Below are positions 36,221 through 48,800 of a DNA stretch of 64,000 nt, piece by piece. The stretch spans positions 1 to 64,000 of the forward strand of contig JAHEYU010000032.1 of the NCBI GenBank assembly GCA_023251435.1. Direction: 5' to 3'. Source of the DNA: Bacteroidota bacterium. Its GTDB lineage: Bacteria > Bacteroidota > Bacteroidia > Bacteroidales > Prolixibacteraceae. Under the pieces are notes generated by a model. It was not told the DNA's origin. It searched no databases and saw nothing but the letters and a program-made list of their open reading frames with translations. Each line of letters starts with the position of its first letter. Within the stretch, counting starts at the first letter, position 1. The position numbers and the translations under genes are program-made.

Positions 36221-37945
36221 TTAGTTTAGTTCGATTATTTTTTTGCCTTTTGTGATGCCGTTTTCGTTAAAAGTATCGATGGTGAAATAATACTTTTGCG
36301 AACTATTTAAACTTCTGATCGTCAAAGATTCAGCACCAAGCACCTGATAATTGTGATACAATTTATCTTTTTGAGTTCCGTACCTGATGTTATAACCAAC
36401 TGCTCCGGGAACTTTTGTCCAGTTTAAATTGACAATGCAACGGTCGTTTTCCTGACGGGCTAATTTCAAATCTTTAGCTTCAACAGGAGCTTTTCCGCCA
36501 CCATTGCCAAAAACACGCAAGCCTGCAATAGCAAACGTTCCGCTTGGAACTTTGTAATTGGTGAGTTTAATGTAACGTGCTTTGATAGGTGTTTTCAATT
36601 CGATGTAGTCGTGCGGAACATCGGTTTTGCTTTGGGTTTTATCGGCCAGCGTTTTCCATGTTTTATTGTCCGACGAATATTGGAGCAGGTATTGATAATA
36701 AATATCCGGAACGCGTCCTTTTAATTTCGCATCGTTTTCGGCATAGTTTATTTGAATGGCATTGATGGTAGATTCCTTTTCCAAATCCATGCTGATCCAT
36801 TCACCTTTATCGCCGGTTTTTGCACTCCAATAGGTACGAATATCCTCATTGGCAGCATATTTTTTCGGGTGATTGGCGAGTTCAGAAGAAACTTCAACCG
36901 GTTTATTGTACGAAAGCAACATCCAGCCTGGGAATAATTCTTCAGGACCAGAAATTTTCTTAGTTGGCATTTTAAACGGAAAATCGCCAAAACCGGTATA
37001 AACATACATCACACCATCTTTATCGAAGAAAGTTGGGAACAATCCGAGGCGACGTTCGAACATGTGTTTTACTGAAATAGTCATGGACGAAATATGCCAG
37101 TAATTGTCGTATTTATCCTGAAAAGTGCTGCTATGACCTGCGCTTGCAATAAAGCCTTCAGGTTTATACGAGATTGGGTTATGCTCTGCCAGTTTGAATG
37201 GTCCAAGTGGTTGATCGGCAACATAAACAGCATCGCTGTAACTTTTGTATTCAGTGCCAGGACCTGAATATTGCAAATAATATTTACCATTGCGTTTGGT
37301 CATCCATGCCCCTTCGATCCACGGATCGTTGCCCACTTCGTTGTAATCGCCAGATCTTTCCCATCCATAATTTTTCTTGTCGCTCTTGATCACTGCAACC
37401 GGTTTCCCAATTGGATTAAATGTTTTGGGATCTAATTCAACTGCTTCAATTGGATTTACGTTGGAGCAACCATAATAAAAATACAAACGGCCATCATCAT
37501 CGAGAAACAAATCGGGATCAATCATTCCTATCGGGAAAGCCGGATTGGCTATTTTCCATTTTCCTGATTTCGGATCGGCTGTTTTAAATATTTTAACTGT
37601 AGGCGAAGCAGATGACATGAAATACAAGGTGTCGTTCATCACAACTGCAGTTGGGGCATAATCTTCCAGCGGAAGATCGTTTGTGGTAATTAAATCAAAA
37701 TTGATTAAATCGGTTGAATGGAAATATCCTCCTGAACGGGAAAGGAAAAGATAATACTCACCTTTATAAACAACCATGGTTGGATCGGCAGCTTCGCGAC
37801 GTGGAATATTACCATCAAGACAGAAACGGTAACTCAGGTTTATTGGATTACAAATGGTTGTTTGAACCGGTTTCGATTGCGACCAGGCAACAATTGTGCA
37901 GATCAAAAAGACAGGTAATAGTAGAGTTTTAGTTAGTTTTTTCAT
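36221..37945 (-). CDS. GH43 with discoidin-like (CBM32) and fibronectin-III modules
   Basis: 574 residues, signal peptide about 1-23. The GH43 domain (about 28-330) has acids in EAADPTMVVYKG, GMIDPDLFLDDDG and PWIEGAWMTKR. Residues about 345-480 form an F5/8-type C beta-sandwich (EVSSELANHPKKYAANED, RYIKLTNYKVP), followed by a fibronectin-III domain (about 488-574, LNWTKVPGAVGYNIRYG). It differs in domain plan from the other GH43 proteins here and may act on other linkages of the xylan. The gene is 9 bp from the upstream tandem esterase gene. Confidence 0.87.
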   Translation of the reverse strand: MKKLTKTLLLPVFLICTIVAWSQSKPVQTTICNPINLSYRFCLDGNIPRREAADPTMVVYKGEYYLFLSRSGGYFHSTDLINFDLITTNDLPLEDYAPTAVVMNDTLYFMSSASPTVKIFKTADPKSGKWKIANPAFPIGMIDPDLFLDDDGRLYFYYGCSNVNPIEAVELDPKTFNPIGKPVAVIKSDKKNYGWERSGDYNEVGNDPWIEGAWMTKRNGKYYLQYSGPGTEYKSYSDAVYVADQPLGPFKLAEHNPISYKPEGFIASAGHSSTFQDKYDNYWHISSMTISVKHMFERRLGLFPTFFDKDGVMYVYTGFGDFPFKMPTKKISGPEELFPGWMLLSYNKPVEVSSELANHPKKYAANEDIRTYWSAKTGDKGEWISMDLEKESTINAIQINYAENDAKLKGRVPDIYYQYLLQYSSDNKTWKTLADKTQSKTDVPHDYIELKTPIKARYIKLTNYKVPSGTFAIAGLRVFGNGGGKAPVEAKDLKLARQENDRCIVNLNWTKVPGAVGYNIRYGTQKDKLYHNYQVLGAESLTIRSLNSSQKYYFTIDTFNENGITKGKKIIELN

Positions 37946-37954
37946 AGTCAGGCA

Positions 37955-39931
<1,977 letters not shown>

Positions 39932-39974
39932 TCAAATATTGGTGTCGGAAATTCTCTTCTATTCAATTGAAAAA

Positions 39975-39982
39975 CAAATTTA
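39975..39982 (-). promoter_or_regulatory. Candidate -7 box upstream of the enzyme block
   Basis: Minus-strand TAAATTTG matches TAnnTTTG about 95 bp before the tandem esterase start, and a TTTG lies 23 bp further upstream (slightly longer than the usual spacing). It would allow the enzyme block to be expressed apart from susCD, past the terminator at 40071. Confidence 0.3.
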
Positions 39983-40070
39983 ATGATATGAAATCTTCTT
40001 TGGTACAAAATCACGATTTTTGACCTTTTTGTTGCACCGAATAAAAAAGTTTAAATGATATAGTATAAGG

Positions 40071-40103
40071 AAAAATTGGCTGCCCAATATTTGGGCAGCC
40101 AAT
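40071..40103 (-). terminator. Strong terminator after susD
   Basis: ATTGGCTGCCCAA (40075-40087) and TTGGGCAGCCAAT (40091-40103) form a perfect 13 bp stem with a 3-base loop; on the minus strand it is followed by TTTTT. It starts 32 bp after the susD stop and should make susCD mRNA more abundant than downstream enzyme mRNA. Confidence 0.88.
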
Positions 40104-40134
40104 ACATTAATAAATGGACGCTAAAACCTTTGCA

Positions 40135-41970
40135 TTATTTGTAAGCATCATTTTGATCACACAATGGATTTTTCAACAATTCTTCAGTAGGAATTGGCAT
40201 ATCCATCTTGGCAGGAACGTAGTCGAAAGTACGATTGGTCTGCCATGCCTCTTGTACGAGTGGATTAGTGTTCGGATAACCTTGCCCTTTTGGATAATTG
40301 TTGGTAATGTGATCCTGCATAAACCCTGAACGAATTAAATCCTGCGCAAGACACCATTCAGCATTGAACTCCTTACGACGTTCCTGACCCAAAGCTACCA
40401 ACCATACCGGAGAAGAAAAACCTTTATCTGCTTTTACTGTCGTATAATAAGTCTTTGCATCAGAAACAGTTACTGTTGTTTCATTGAATGGAATTGGATA
40501 TTCAGTCGGTACTTTCACCTTTGTATCGCCTTTACCAATATAAAACTGTGCGATGGTCTGATAATAAGGAAGATAAGTGGCAGTCAATGCAGCTTTCTTT
40601 CCAACTTCCAAATTACCGAACGCACGGTCACGAATTTGATTAATATAACTCCAGGCGATTGCATCGTTTTCACCATTCAATTGGAACAAACATTCTGCGT
40701 AGTCAAATAAAACATTCGTATAACGTTTGTAATAAACCTGTTGAGGTCCCCACATTGCATTCCAGTCTGCACGGCAAGTACGCCAATATTTCAAACTCCA
40801 GATAGAAGGAGCTGCTTCACCATCTTTGTAAAAATGATAATGCGATGTTAATTTATCATCGGTTATAATACTTTGCTGCAAATATGGATTGTAACCATAG
40901 TTTGTGGCCGATTTCCAATTAGGATTAATGCCTGGAACAGCACCTTGTACACCAGAGGCATCGCGACGTTTATCGCCTTGTTCATAAGAACTCCACCATT
41001 CCCACGAGAGGTAAAGTGAACCCCATCCACCAACAGCCGGACAAGCAGTAAAATAGGTCATCCAGGTATGAGCATCGGTTAGGTTGCTCCAACTGTTCCA
41101 TTGCGAACCTTCGTCAAGAACCTCTTCCCAAATAGACTCTTTTGTCCAGACAGCTCCCGGATCAAACAAAGTGGTGAAAGAAGGGTTTAATTCGTATTTA
41201 CCACTTTCGATTACTTGCTTTAAAGCAGCTGCTGCTAAAGTGTAATTTGCTTTTGCTTGCTCTGGAACACGGTATGCTTTCCACATATAAGCTTCGCCCA
41301 GGTATGAAAGAGCAAAACCTTTGGTACAACGTCCGTATTCTCCGTTCAATGGTTCCCATGCAAGTTCTTCAGCTGCTATTTTCAAATCTTCGATGATGAA
41401 ATCCCACATTTCTGTATAGGTTGCTGCACGGGCTTTTTGAGGAGTGTTAATATAATTTTCGCCTGTTGCCAACATAGGTACACGAGCGAAATTTTTTGCC
41501 AGCCACATGTAGAAAAAAGCACGGACAGATCTGGCCTGACCATCGAGTGAAGTTTTTAAAGCAGGAGTTATTTTATCAGCAGTTGCAAGACCGGCAAGGA
41601 AATCGTTGCAACGTGAAATTGCTTTGTAGCAATGTTTCCAACCGCTCAATAGTTCAGGGCTACCCGGATTCCAGTTTTGTGTGTTCCAGTCTTTATCCCA
41701 TCCTGTTGCCTGTGTATCCATTGTTGGATGCCCTCCAACAAACAAGTTCGGTTTGAAACCCCAGTCTCCGTTCGTTTCTGAAACAGGAAGCATCATGTCG
41801 TAACATCCTACGAGACCAGCTTTGGCATCTTCGTCGCTCTTAAACATCTGATCGGCAGCCAAAATGGAATAGTGATCAACTGTCAAAAATTCCTTGTCAT
41901 TACAGGAGCTTATTCCTATCAGAAACAAACAACTGACAAGCGTAAATAATATTTTTGATATATTTTTCAT
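40135..41970 (-). CDS. SusD/RagB-family surface glycan-binding lipoprotein
   Basis: 611 residues; lipoprotein signal with lipobox ISSC (Cys23). The N-terminal half has the tetratricopeptide-like helices of SusD (SGWKHCYKAISRCNDFLAGL, ARSVRAFFYMWLAKNFARVPML) and the C-terminal part the typical RQERRKEFNAE-like block (LGQERRKEFNAEWCLAQDLIRSG). It forms the lid of the outer-membrane SusC pore and binds the polysaccharide at the cell surface. 28 bp behind susC. No SusE/F-like or other surface-binding lipoprotein gene follows it. Confidence 0.95.
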   Translation of the reverse strand: MKNISKILFTLVSCLFLIGISSCNDKEFLTVDHYSILAADQMFKSDEDAKAGLVGCYDMMLPVSETNGDWGFKPNLFVGGHPTMDTQATGWDKDWNTQNWNPGSPELLSGWKHCYKAISRCNDFLAGLATADKITPALKTSLDGQARSVRAFFYMWLAKNFARVPMLATGENYINTPQKARAATYTEMWDFIIEDLKIAAEELAWEPLNGEYGRCTKGFALSYLGEAYMWKAYRVPEQAKANYTLAAAALKQVIESGKYELNPSFTTLFDPGAVWTKESIWEEVLDEGSQWNSWSNLTDAHTWMTYFTACPAVGGWGSLYLSWEWWSSYEQGDKRRDASGVQGAVPGINPNWKSATNYGYNPYLQQSIITDDKLTSHYHFYKDGEAAPSIWSLKYWRTCRADWNAMWGPQQVYYKRYTNVLFDYAECLFQLNGENDAIAWSYINQIRDRAFGNLEVGKKAALTATYLPYYQTIAQFYIGKGDTKVKVPTEYPIPFNETTVTVSDAKTYYTTVKADKGFSSPVWLVALGQERRKEFNAEWCLAQDLIRSGFMQDHITNNYPKGQGYPNTNPLVQEAWQTNRTFDYVPAKMDMPIPTEELLKNPLCDQNDAYK

Positions 41971-41998
41971 AACATTAATCTATATTTAAGTGAAACAA

Positions 41999-44900
41999 TT
42001 AGAATTGAATGTTCAATCCAAATGAAAAAATTCGTGGGCTGGGATAACGGCCTGTATCCAAACCTGTATATAGCACACTTCCTTGTCCGGCTTCCGGGTC
42101 ACCATATTTATTGTATCCGGAGATACAAACTAAGTTTTGAACAGAAAAGTAGATACGAGAACTTTCAATGCTTAATGGCTTCAGCATATTCTTGTCAAAA
42201 TTATAACCAACCTGAAGATTGCTGATTTTCAGGAAATCACCATTTTTAACCCATGCTGAAGAGCCACGCATGTTTTGATTGAAATCCAGAATTGACAACT
42301 TAGATAGCGTGTTGCTTTTATTTTCAGGAGTCCAGGCTTCTGCTGAAGAAGAGTTTAAGATATTGGGAATAGTTCCGTTATCAGTTCCGTAAATATTAGA
42401 CAATGTCATTGCTGAGTAGGAATAAATTTGCTGGCCAATTACCCCGTAACTGTAAATTGAAAAATCCCAATTCCTGTATGAAGCGTTTAAAGTCAAACCA
42501 TAGTTTACTTTAGGAAAACCATCTCCTAAGATTGTCATATCTTTTTGATCGATAAAACCATCATCATTATGATCTTTATACTTAAAGTCACCGGCAGATG
42601 TATTCGCCATTTGGTATTGAGAGTGACCCTTAGCTTTAGCATCAGCGTTGGCAGCGGCAACTTCGGCAGGAGACTGGAATACGCCTTCTACTTCGTAACC
42701 ATAGAAAGAACCTACTGCATAACCTTCGCGCATAATAGAGTGTCCGTCCCAGTGCACGCCTGAAGGAGCAGCTACTGCACCTACGTTTGATCCATCGTTG
42801 GTAGAAGTTCCGTTTACATAAAACTGGTCAGCACCTATTTCTACGATTTTGTTTTTTAAGGTTGAACCAGTCAATGTGGCTCCGATATTCCAGTCCTGAT
42901 CAATTTTCTTTTTATAGTTCACACTGAATTCCAGACCTTTATTCTGAATCTCACCAAAATTTGTATATACACTGTTATAACCTGCTGATGGGCGTATCGA
43001 CTGATCCAACAACAGTTCTTTGGAAGTTCGGGTGAAATAATCAACAGTTATGTTGATATCGTTGTTTAAAAGTCCCAGGTCAATACCTATGTTGGATTGT
43101 TCATTGGTCTCCCATTTTAACCTTGTATCAACCAACGGAATAGCATAACCGTTAGCTGTTTGACGTGTTGAACCTAAACCTGCAACTCCATTTTGCGCAT
43201 AATAATAGTATGCAATGGTATTTGAGGTTAATGCGGCAACTGATTTATCTGTTGGACCACCAGAGTTACCGGTCTGTCCCCAACCTAAGCGAAGTTTCAA
43301 ATTACTGATAGCAGGAGTGCCTTCCATAAAATCTTCTTCTGAGATACGCCATGCTGCAGCGAGCGATGGGAAAGTACCAAACATGTTATCGGCACCAAAG
43401 TTTGATGAACCATCACGACGAATAGTACTGGTTAAGATGTAACGATCCTTAAGGCTGTACATGGCACGACCAAAGTAAGATATTCCGCGAACTTGCAGGT
43501 TATAAGCTCCACTACCTGTTCTTGTAGTTATATCGCTGGTCAGACTTACATCACGGATGTTATCACCAGGAAAATCAACAGCACTGGCCGAACTCCAGCT
43601 ACCAAAGCTTTTACTAACAGAATTACCTGCCATCAAAGTCAAATTGTGAATATCACTTTTCCAATTGTAAGTTAAATAACTTTCGATGGCTAATGTGTTG
43701 CTTTGATTATTATCAATTTGTAACTGATAACGGTCATCGTAATTAAGCAGGGTAATTGGAGTTATTCCGTCTGATTCGTAGCGTTTTTTGTTACCCCAGA
43801 AGTTCTGAAAGTTGCCTGTAAAAAGATTGTAAGATGCTACTGATTTGAAAGTTAAACCTTTAAACAATTTAATATTGGCATACGCACTGGTGAAAACCTG
43901 ATTATTTTTGGTTAACCCATTATTTTCCATCTGAGTGGCATATAAATTATCCGGCGAACCTCCATCGTAACCTGTTGCAGTTTGAAAACCAGCACCATAC
44001 GTTCCGTTGGCATTTCTATAATTATTACGCACATAAACACCACCTGGAGTAACATAATCCAGAGTTGGGCAAAAGAAAGCCATATCGCGGAGAGAAGAAA
44101 GATTACCGTTATTACCGGAACCTGCATTACTACCTTGTGTTTCTGAATGAACAAAATTAATATCGCCACCGATCTCAATGAAATTGGCCACTTTGGTAAC
44201 TACATTGGCACGAGCGGTCAAACGGTTGTAATTCGAATTGATAACAATACCGTCATTATTCAAATAACTCATTGAGAAGTTAGACTGGGTCTTTTCGGTA
44301 CCTCCTGAAGCAGACAGATTGTATTGTTGTTTAAGTGAAGTGCGTGTCATAACATCTTGCCAGTTAATACTATTTCTTTTACCATCGTATTGCACAGCAA
44401 AAATTTGATTGGCCAGAATTGCACCATCGTTTGCACGACCTGTTCGTATGTTTTTTGCAAACTGGTCTGCATTACCAACATCCAATGTTGATGCCAAAGT
44501 TTGAACCCCATAATCTGCTGAAAAAGTAACATGTGTAGTACCAACCTTACCATGTTTTGTAGTAATCATGATCACACCATTGGCTCCGGCTGCTCCGTAA
44601 ATAGCAGTAGCAGAGGCATCTTTCAATACTTCAATGCTTTCTATATCACTTGGAGAAAGAAAATTAGCGTTTGTACCTACCTGCACACCATCTACTACGT
44701 ACAGCGGATTGGCAGTGCCGTGAATAGTTGCAACACCACGAATACGAATGGCTGCATTTGCATCAGGAGCACCGTCTTGTGCTGTAACCAGCACACCCGC
44801 AGCTGCTCCTTGTAAACCTTGCAAAATGTTGGTTGGATTTTTTCTCAACATTTCTTCTCTGCTAACTGAAGCCACAGATCCTGAAATATCGCTCTTTTTT

Positions 44901-45247
44901 ACACTACCATAACCAACCACAACAACTTCATCTACCTGCAAATTGTCGGGAAGAAGTTTAACATTGATCTCGTTTTGTTTTGCAACTAAGATGTTTTGGG
45001 TTGTGTACCCAATAAATGTGAAAGATAGTGTTGATTTTGAATCAGTATTAATCTGATACTTTCCATCAGTATCGGTAATAATACCATTCGTTGTACCTTG
45101 TATTACGACATTTACTCCAGCCATTGGGTTTCCACCTTCATCAGTTACCAAACCCTTTACCAGAATAGATTGGGCATAGGTAAAAAACGACAATAGCAAA
45201 ATAGGCAGCATAACAATTGCAACCTTTACCAACTTGTTTTTTTTCAT
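41999..45247 (-). CDS. SusC-family TonB-dependent outer-membrane transporter
   Basis: 1082 residues. Signal peptide about 1-25, a carboxypeptidase-regulatory-like domain (about 28-105, KGLVTDEGGNPMAGVNVVIQGT), a TonB-box-like DEVVVVGYG at about 105-113, a plug domain (LQGLQGAAAGVLV, YVVDGVQVG) and a beta-barrel ending in FSFGLNIQF with terminal Phe. It imports oligosaccharides released at the surface, partnered by the following SusD gene. The 651 bp upstream region and the adjacent hybrid regulator indicate induction by the target glycan. Confidence 0.96.
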   Translation of the reverse strand: MKKNKLVKVAIVMLPILLLSFFTYAQSILVKGLVTDEGGNPMAGVNVVIQGTTNGIITDTDGKYQINTDSKSTLSFTFIGYTTQNILVAKQNEINVKLLPDNLQVDEVVVVGYGSVKKSDISGSVASVSREEMLRKNPTNILQGLQGAAAGVLVTAQDGAPDANAAIRIRGVATIHGTANPLYVVDGVQVGTNANFLSPSDIESIEVLKDASATAIYGAAGANGVIMITTKHGKVGTTHVTFSADYGVQTLASTLDVGNADQFAKNIRTGRANDGAILANQIFAVQYDGKRNSINWQDVMTRTSLKQQYNLSASGGTEKTQSNFSMSYLNNDGIVINSNYNRLTARANVVTKVANFIEIGGDINFVHSETQGSNAGSGNNGNLSSLRDMAFFCPTLDYVTPGGVYVRNNYRNANGTYGAGFQTATGYDGGSPDNLYATQMENNGLTKNNQVFTSAYANIKLFKGLTFKSVASYNLFTGNFQNFWGNKKRYESDGITPITLLNYDDRYQLQIDNNQSNTLAIESYLTYNWKSDIHNLTLMAGNSVSKSFGSWSSASAVDFPGDNIRDVSLTSDITTRTGSGAYNLQVRGISYFGRAMYSLKDRYILTSTIRRDGSSNFGADNMFGTFPSLAAAWRISEEDFMEGTPAISNLKLRLGWGQTGNSGGPTDKSVAALTSNTIAYYYYAQNGVAGLGSTRQTANGYAIPLVDTRLKWETNEQSNIGIDLGLLNNDINITVDYFTRTSKELLLDQSIRPSAGYNSVYTNFGEIQNKGLEFSVNYKKKIDQDWNIGATLTGSTLKNKIVEIGADQFYVNGTSTNDGSNVGAVAAPSGVHWDGHSIMREGYAVGSFYGYEVEGVFQSPAEVAAANADAKAKGHSQYQMANTSAGDFKYKDHNDDGFIDQKDMTILGDGFPKVNYGLTLNASYRNWDFSIYSYGVIGQQIYSYSAMTLSNIYGTDNGTIPNILNSSSAEAWTPENKSNTLSKLSILDFNQNMRGSSAWVKNGDFLKISNLQVGYNFDKNMLKPLSIESSRIYFSVQNLVCISGYNKYGDPEAGQGSVLYTGLDTGRYPSPRIFSFGLNIQF

Positions 45248-45898
45248 AAATTTAAAATTTGAGTTTATTATTTAAGTTTATACAATAAAGGCATCACCGA
45301 AAATTTTCCGGCAAAACCTATCTCTGGAAAACCAGATCATCTAATAGCATCTCTTTTTTTATGCATATTTTATTCGGGTTTAATTATTATGTATTTTATT
45401 CAAGTGTATTTTCTTTGCTTATTCAAGATTATCAAATGTAATTTCCGGATACCGTTCTGTTCCGTTCCGTTGCAAAAACATAGGAATTTTAATTACCAGG
45501 TGTCATGTAAGATTTATTGGGTTGAGCAAAATATGAAATCAGGAACCGAAAGTAGATTATGGCCTGTTCAATGGCTATAAATTATAGATATTCAATTTTC
45601 AATTTTGAGTAAATTATGTACTCGTCAATAATTTACTACTTAAATAAAACCATAACTCATTACATATCAGAAGTAAGAGAAACTTTACCGATTAAACATT
45701 CATAATATTTCAATTGAGACTTTGTCTTATTTTACCATATTCATGTGGCATCGGCATTTATCCCGATTGATCGGGATGATTTATATTTTGTCTTTGGACT
45801 AAAATATAAATACAATTGCTACTTATTGATTAGTCGAGACTTCGAAAAGTGCCATTAAAACTCTAGCAAAAAAATGGGACAGTTGGAATATAAAAATA
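45248..45898. promoter_or_regulatory. Control region between the hybrid regulator and susC
   Basis: A 651 bp non-coding, AT-rich stretch. On the minus strand a -7-like TACATTTG lies at 45433-45440, giving a long leader of about 180 bases before susC, but no -33 TTTG is seen at normal distance. A palindrome ATCCCGATTGATCGGGAT is at 45760-45776 or one base beyond. The susC promoter and the regulator's binding site must be in here; which bases they use cannot be shown by eye. Confidence 0.45.
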
Positions 45899-48800
45899 TT
45901 AATCAAGTATTTCAGTTGGCGATTTGCCAAAGTGTTTTCTGAAAACAGTACTGAAATAGGCCACGCTGGAAAAACCACAAAGTTCGCTAACTTCAGTTAC
46001 TGTGTATTTTCGTGATTGCATCAGGGCCAAAGCGTGATCGAGTCTAATTGTTTTAATAAAATCGGTGGGCGACAAACCGGTTAGCGACTTGGTCTTTTTA
46101 TATAAGAGAGACGAACTCATGTTAACTAATGAGGCAAATTCATCTTTTGAAAACTCTGAATTCGAAATATTTGCCCGGGCCACCCTGAGAATTTTCTTTA
46201 CGAACTTATCGTTATGCTCATTTTCAAGGATTGCAGGATCTGCCGATTCTCCCTTAATTAGCTTAAACGCTTTTTCCCTGACAACCTCCCGATTGCGAAT
46301 AATCGATTTTATTCGCTGTAACAAAAGACTCATGTCAAAAGGTTTGGTCAAATAATCATCAGCACCCAAGCCAAGTCCATGCAATTGTTCAGCTTTTTCA
46401 GAAAGAGCCGTGAGCAAAACAATCGGTATGTGAGAAGTTTCATAAGTCGATTTCATTAATTTGCACAACTCAAAACCATCCATTTTTGGCATCATGATAT
46501 CAGAAACTACCAAATCAGGAATTTGCTTTGATATAAGTTCCCAGGCTTTTTCACCATCAATAGCTGAAGAAACCTTAAAATCGTTGCGGAGGGTACTCGT
46601 CAAAAAATTCAGCAGATCGTCATTATCCTCAACAATTAAAACTTTCATTTCTTTCGAGGACAGAATTATATTTTCAGATTCCGTATGAAGTGAAACATCC
46701 TTAACAGATCGGGAAAGAATGGATGCATCTTTAGTTAAATTTATTGCTCCGGATTCTCCGGATAAAGATTTAAATGGAATCACAACCTGAAATACTGAAC
46801 CAACATTTTCCTGACTGCTACAACTAATGTTACCACTATGCATGGTTACGTAGTTTTTTACCAGTAAGAGCCCGATACCTGAACCGACAACTTTTGAATT
46901 GATCGCATTTTCGCCTCTGTAAAACTCTTTAAACAACTGTTTTTGAGCTTTTCTACTGATACCAATTCCATTGTCTTTCACCTGGAGTACCCATTTTTTA
47001 TCTTCGCATTTAAGTTCAATCTGAATTCGACTATTGTCTGGTGAATATTTAATCGCATTTGAAATCAGGTTATCGATGATTTTCTCCATTTTCGTCTCAT
47101 CTACCGCTGTCGTGTAACTCTCACGATCGGGAATAAAAGCTAGTTCGATGTTCCTGCTTTTAGCATAACTATCAAGCATTATCTTACGGTTTGCGACAAG
47201 TTTTACAATATCTTTCATTGTGAGCGACAATTGTTCCTTGCCAATATCAACCTTCTGAAAATCCATCAATTGGGTAACAACAGAACTAAGTTGTCTGGCC
47301 TGTTCAATGGCAAGATTCAAAAAGTACCTTCCCGATTCTGTCAGATTTTTTTCATTACTTAATTCCTCAACCGGAGCTTTAATTAGGGTAAGTGAAGTCC
47401 GGATATCGTGCGCAGTATTGGTGAAAAACCGCACTTTTTCTTCTGTGTGTTCCTGTTTCAGCCGGTTAATGTAGTATAGAAAATAAAGAACGATAATTCC
47501 GGATAAAACCATAATTATAAGCATCCAGAACCAGCCGGTTCTCCAGAATGGAGGAATAAGTTTAATTGAAATCGAACGCTCATCTATAACATTCGACGAA
47601 GAACTGTCATGCATCTTTATTTTTAACTCGAATTTTCCGCTTGGAATGTTGGTGTAAGTTATAATCCTGTTTCCCGACGGTGCAGACCAGCCTTTGTCAA
47701 ACCCTTCCAGTTTCCACGAAAACTTGGAGCCCGACTGCATTCCGATTGAAATTAATTCGAGGCTGATCGTATTCTGTGAATATTTCAGGCTGATGGTTTG
47801 TAAACTATCAACCGGCGTTTTCAATTTAAATGAAGGTATCTCCCTTATTGAACGTCCGGAAATGGTCAGATCCTGAAAGAAAATTTTTCCTTCAGATGAA
47901 ATCTCCCTGATCGATTGGGGTGTAAAAAAAATGGCTCCATTGTTTGTTCCCCAAGCCAATCTTCCATCTTTCAATCCAAAAAGAGCACTTTTGTTATATG
48001 AAAGACCCGAAAGCTGAAATATGGAAGAAAAGGTAAACGCAGTTTTTTCTTTGGGGTTAAATCGACACAAACCGTTTTCGGTTCCAACCCAAAGACAACT
48101 ATCGGCATAAATAATACTATTCAGGAAGTTTGAAGGTAATCCCTCCTGAATAGTGTACTTTTTTATTGTTCCGTCTTTGTAATTGAATTCAACTAATCCC
48201 TCTCCACTTGTTGCCACCCAAACAATATCACCTAAAACAAGGATATCCTGAACTACATAATCAGCCAAAAAGCGCGTAATATCACCTGTTTGCTTATTCA
48301 ACAACAATATTCGATTGCTGCACCCCAAAAGAATTTGATTGTGGGATAATTCAGCAAATGAGCTTATCGATTGTTCTGTATAGGTTTTAAACTTTTTTTC
48401 CTTTGACTGATAACAAATAAATCTACCGTTGTTACCACCAATCCACAAATCTCCCTGACTATCCTTAAAAATATCGAAAATAAAATTACTTACTGACGAT
48501 AATTCCTTTTCATCTCTGGAATAATGCGCGAGCTCACGACCAGTTTTTCCATCGATTACATAGATACCTGAAGAGTAGCTGCCAGCCCAAATCCGTCCCT
48601 GATCATCTTCACAAAGTGTAAGAAATACCTGTGCTTGTTTAAGTTTATTGTAGTAAAAGTTTTTCCATTTATCCGATGCTACATCCCAACAACTTATGCC
48701 ATTGTTTGTCGCGAACCAGATTTTGCCATCACGGTCCTCAACAATGCTATTCACATCGTTATTTACCAACGAATTAGCATCGTTGGCATGGTGCACTATC

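Noticed and set aside
45760-45777. Palindrome ATCCCGATTGATCGGGAT as the binding site of the hybrid regulator
   Set aside because: Regulators with AraC-type output domains generally use direct repeats, the palindrome is far from the susC start, and a similar core occurs inside GH67.
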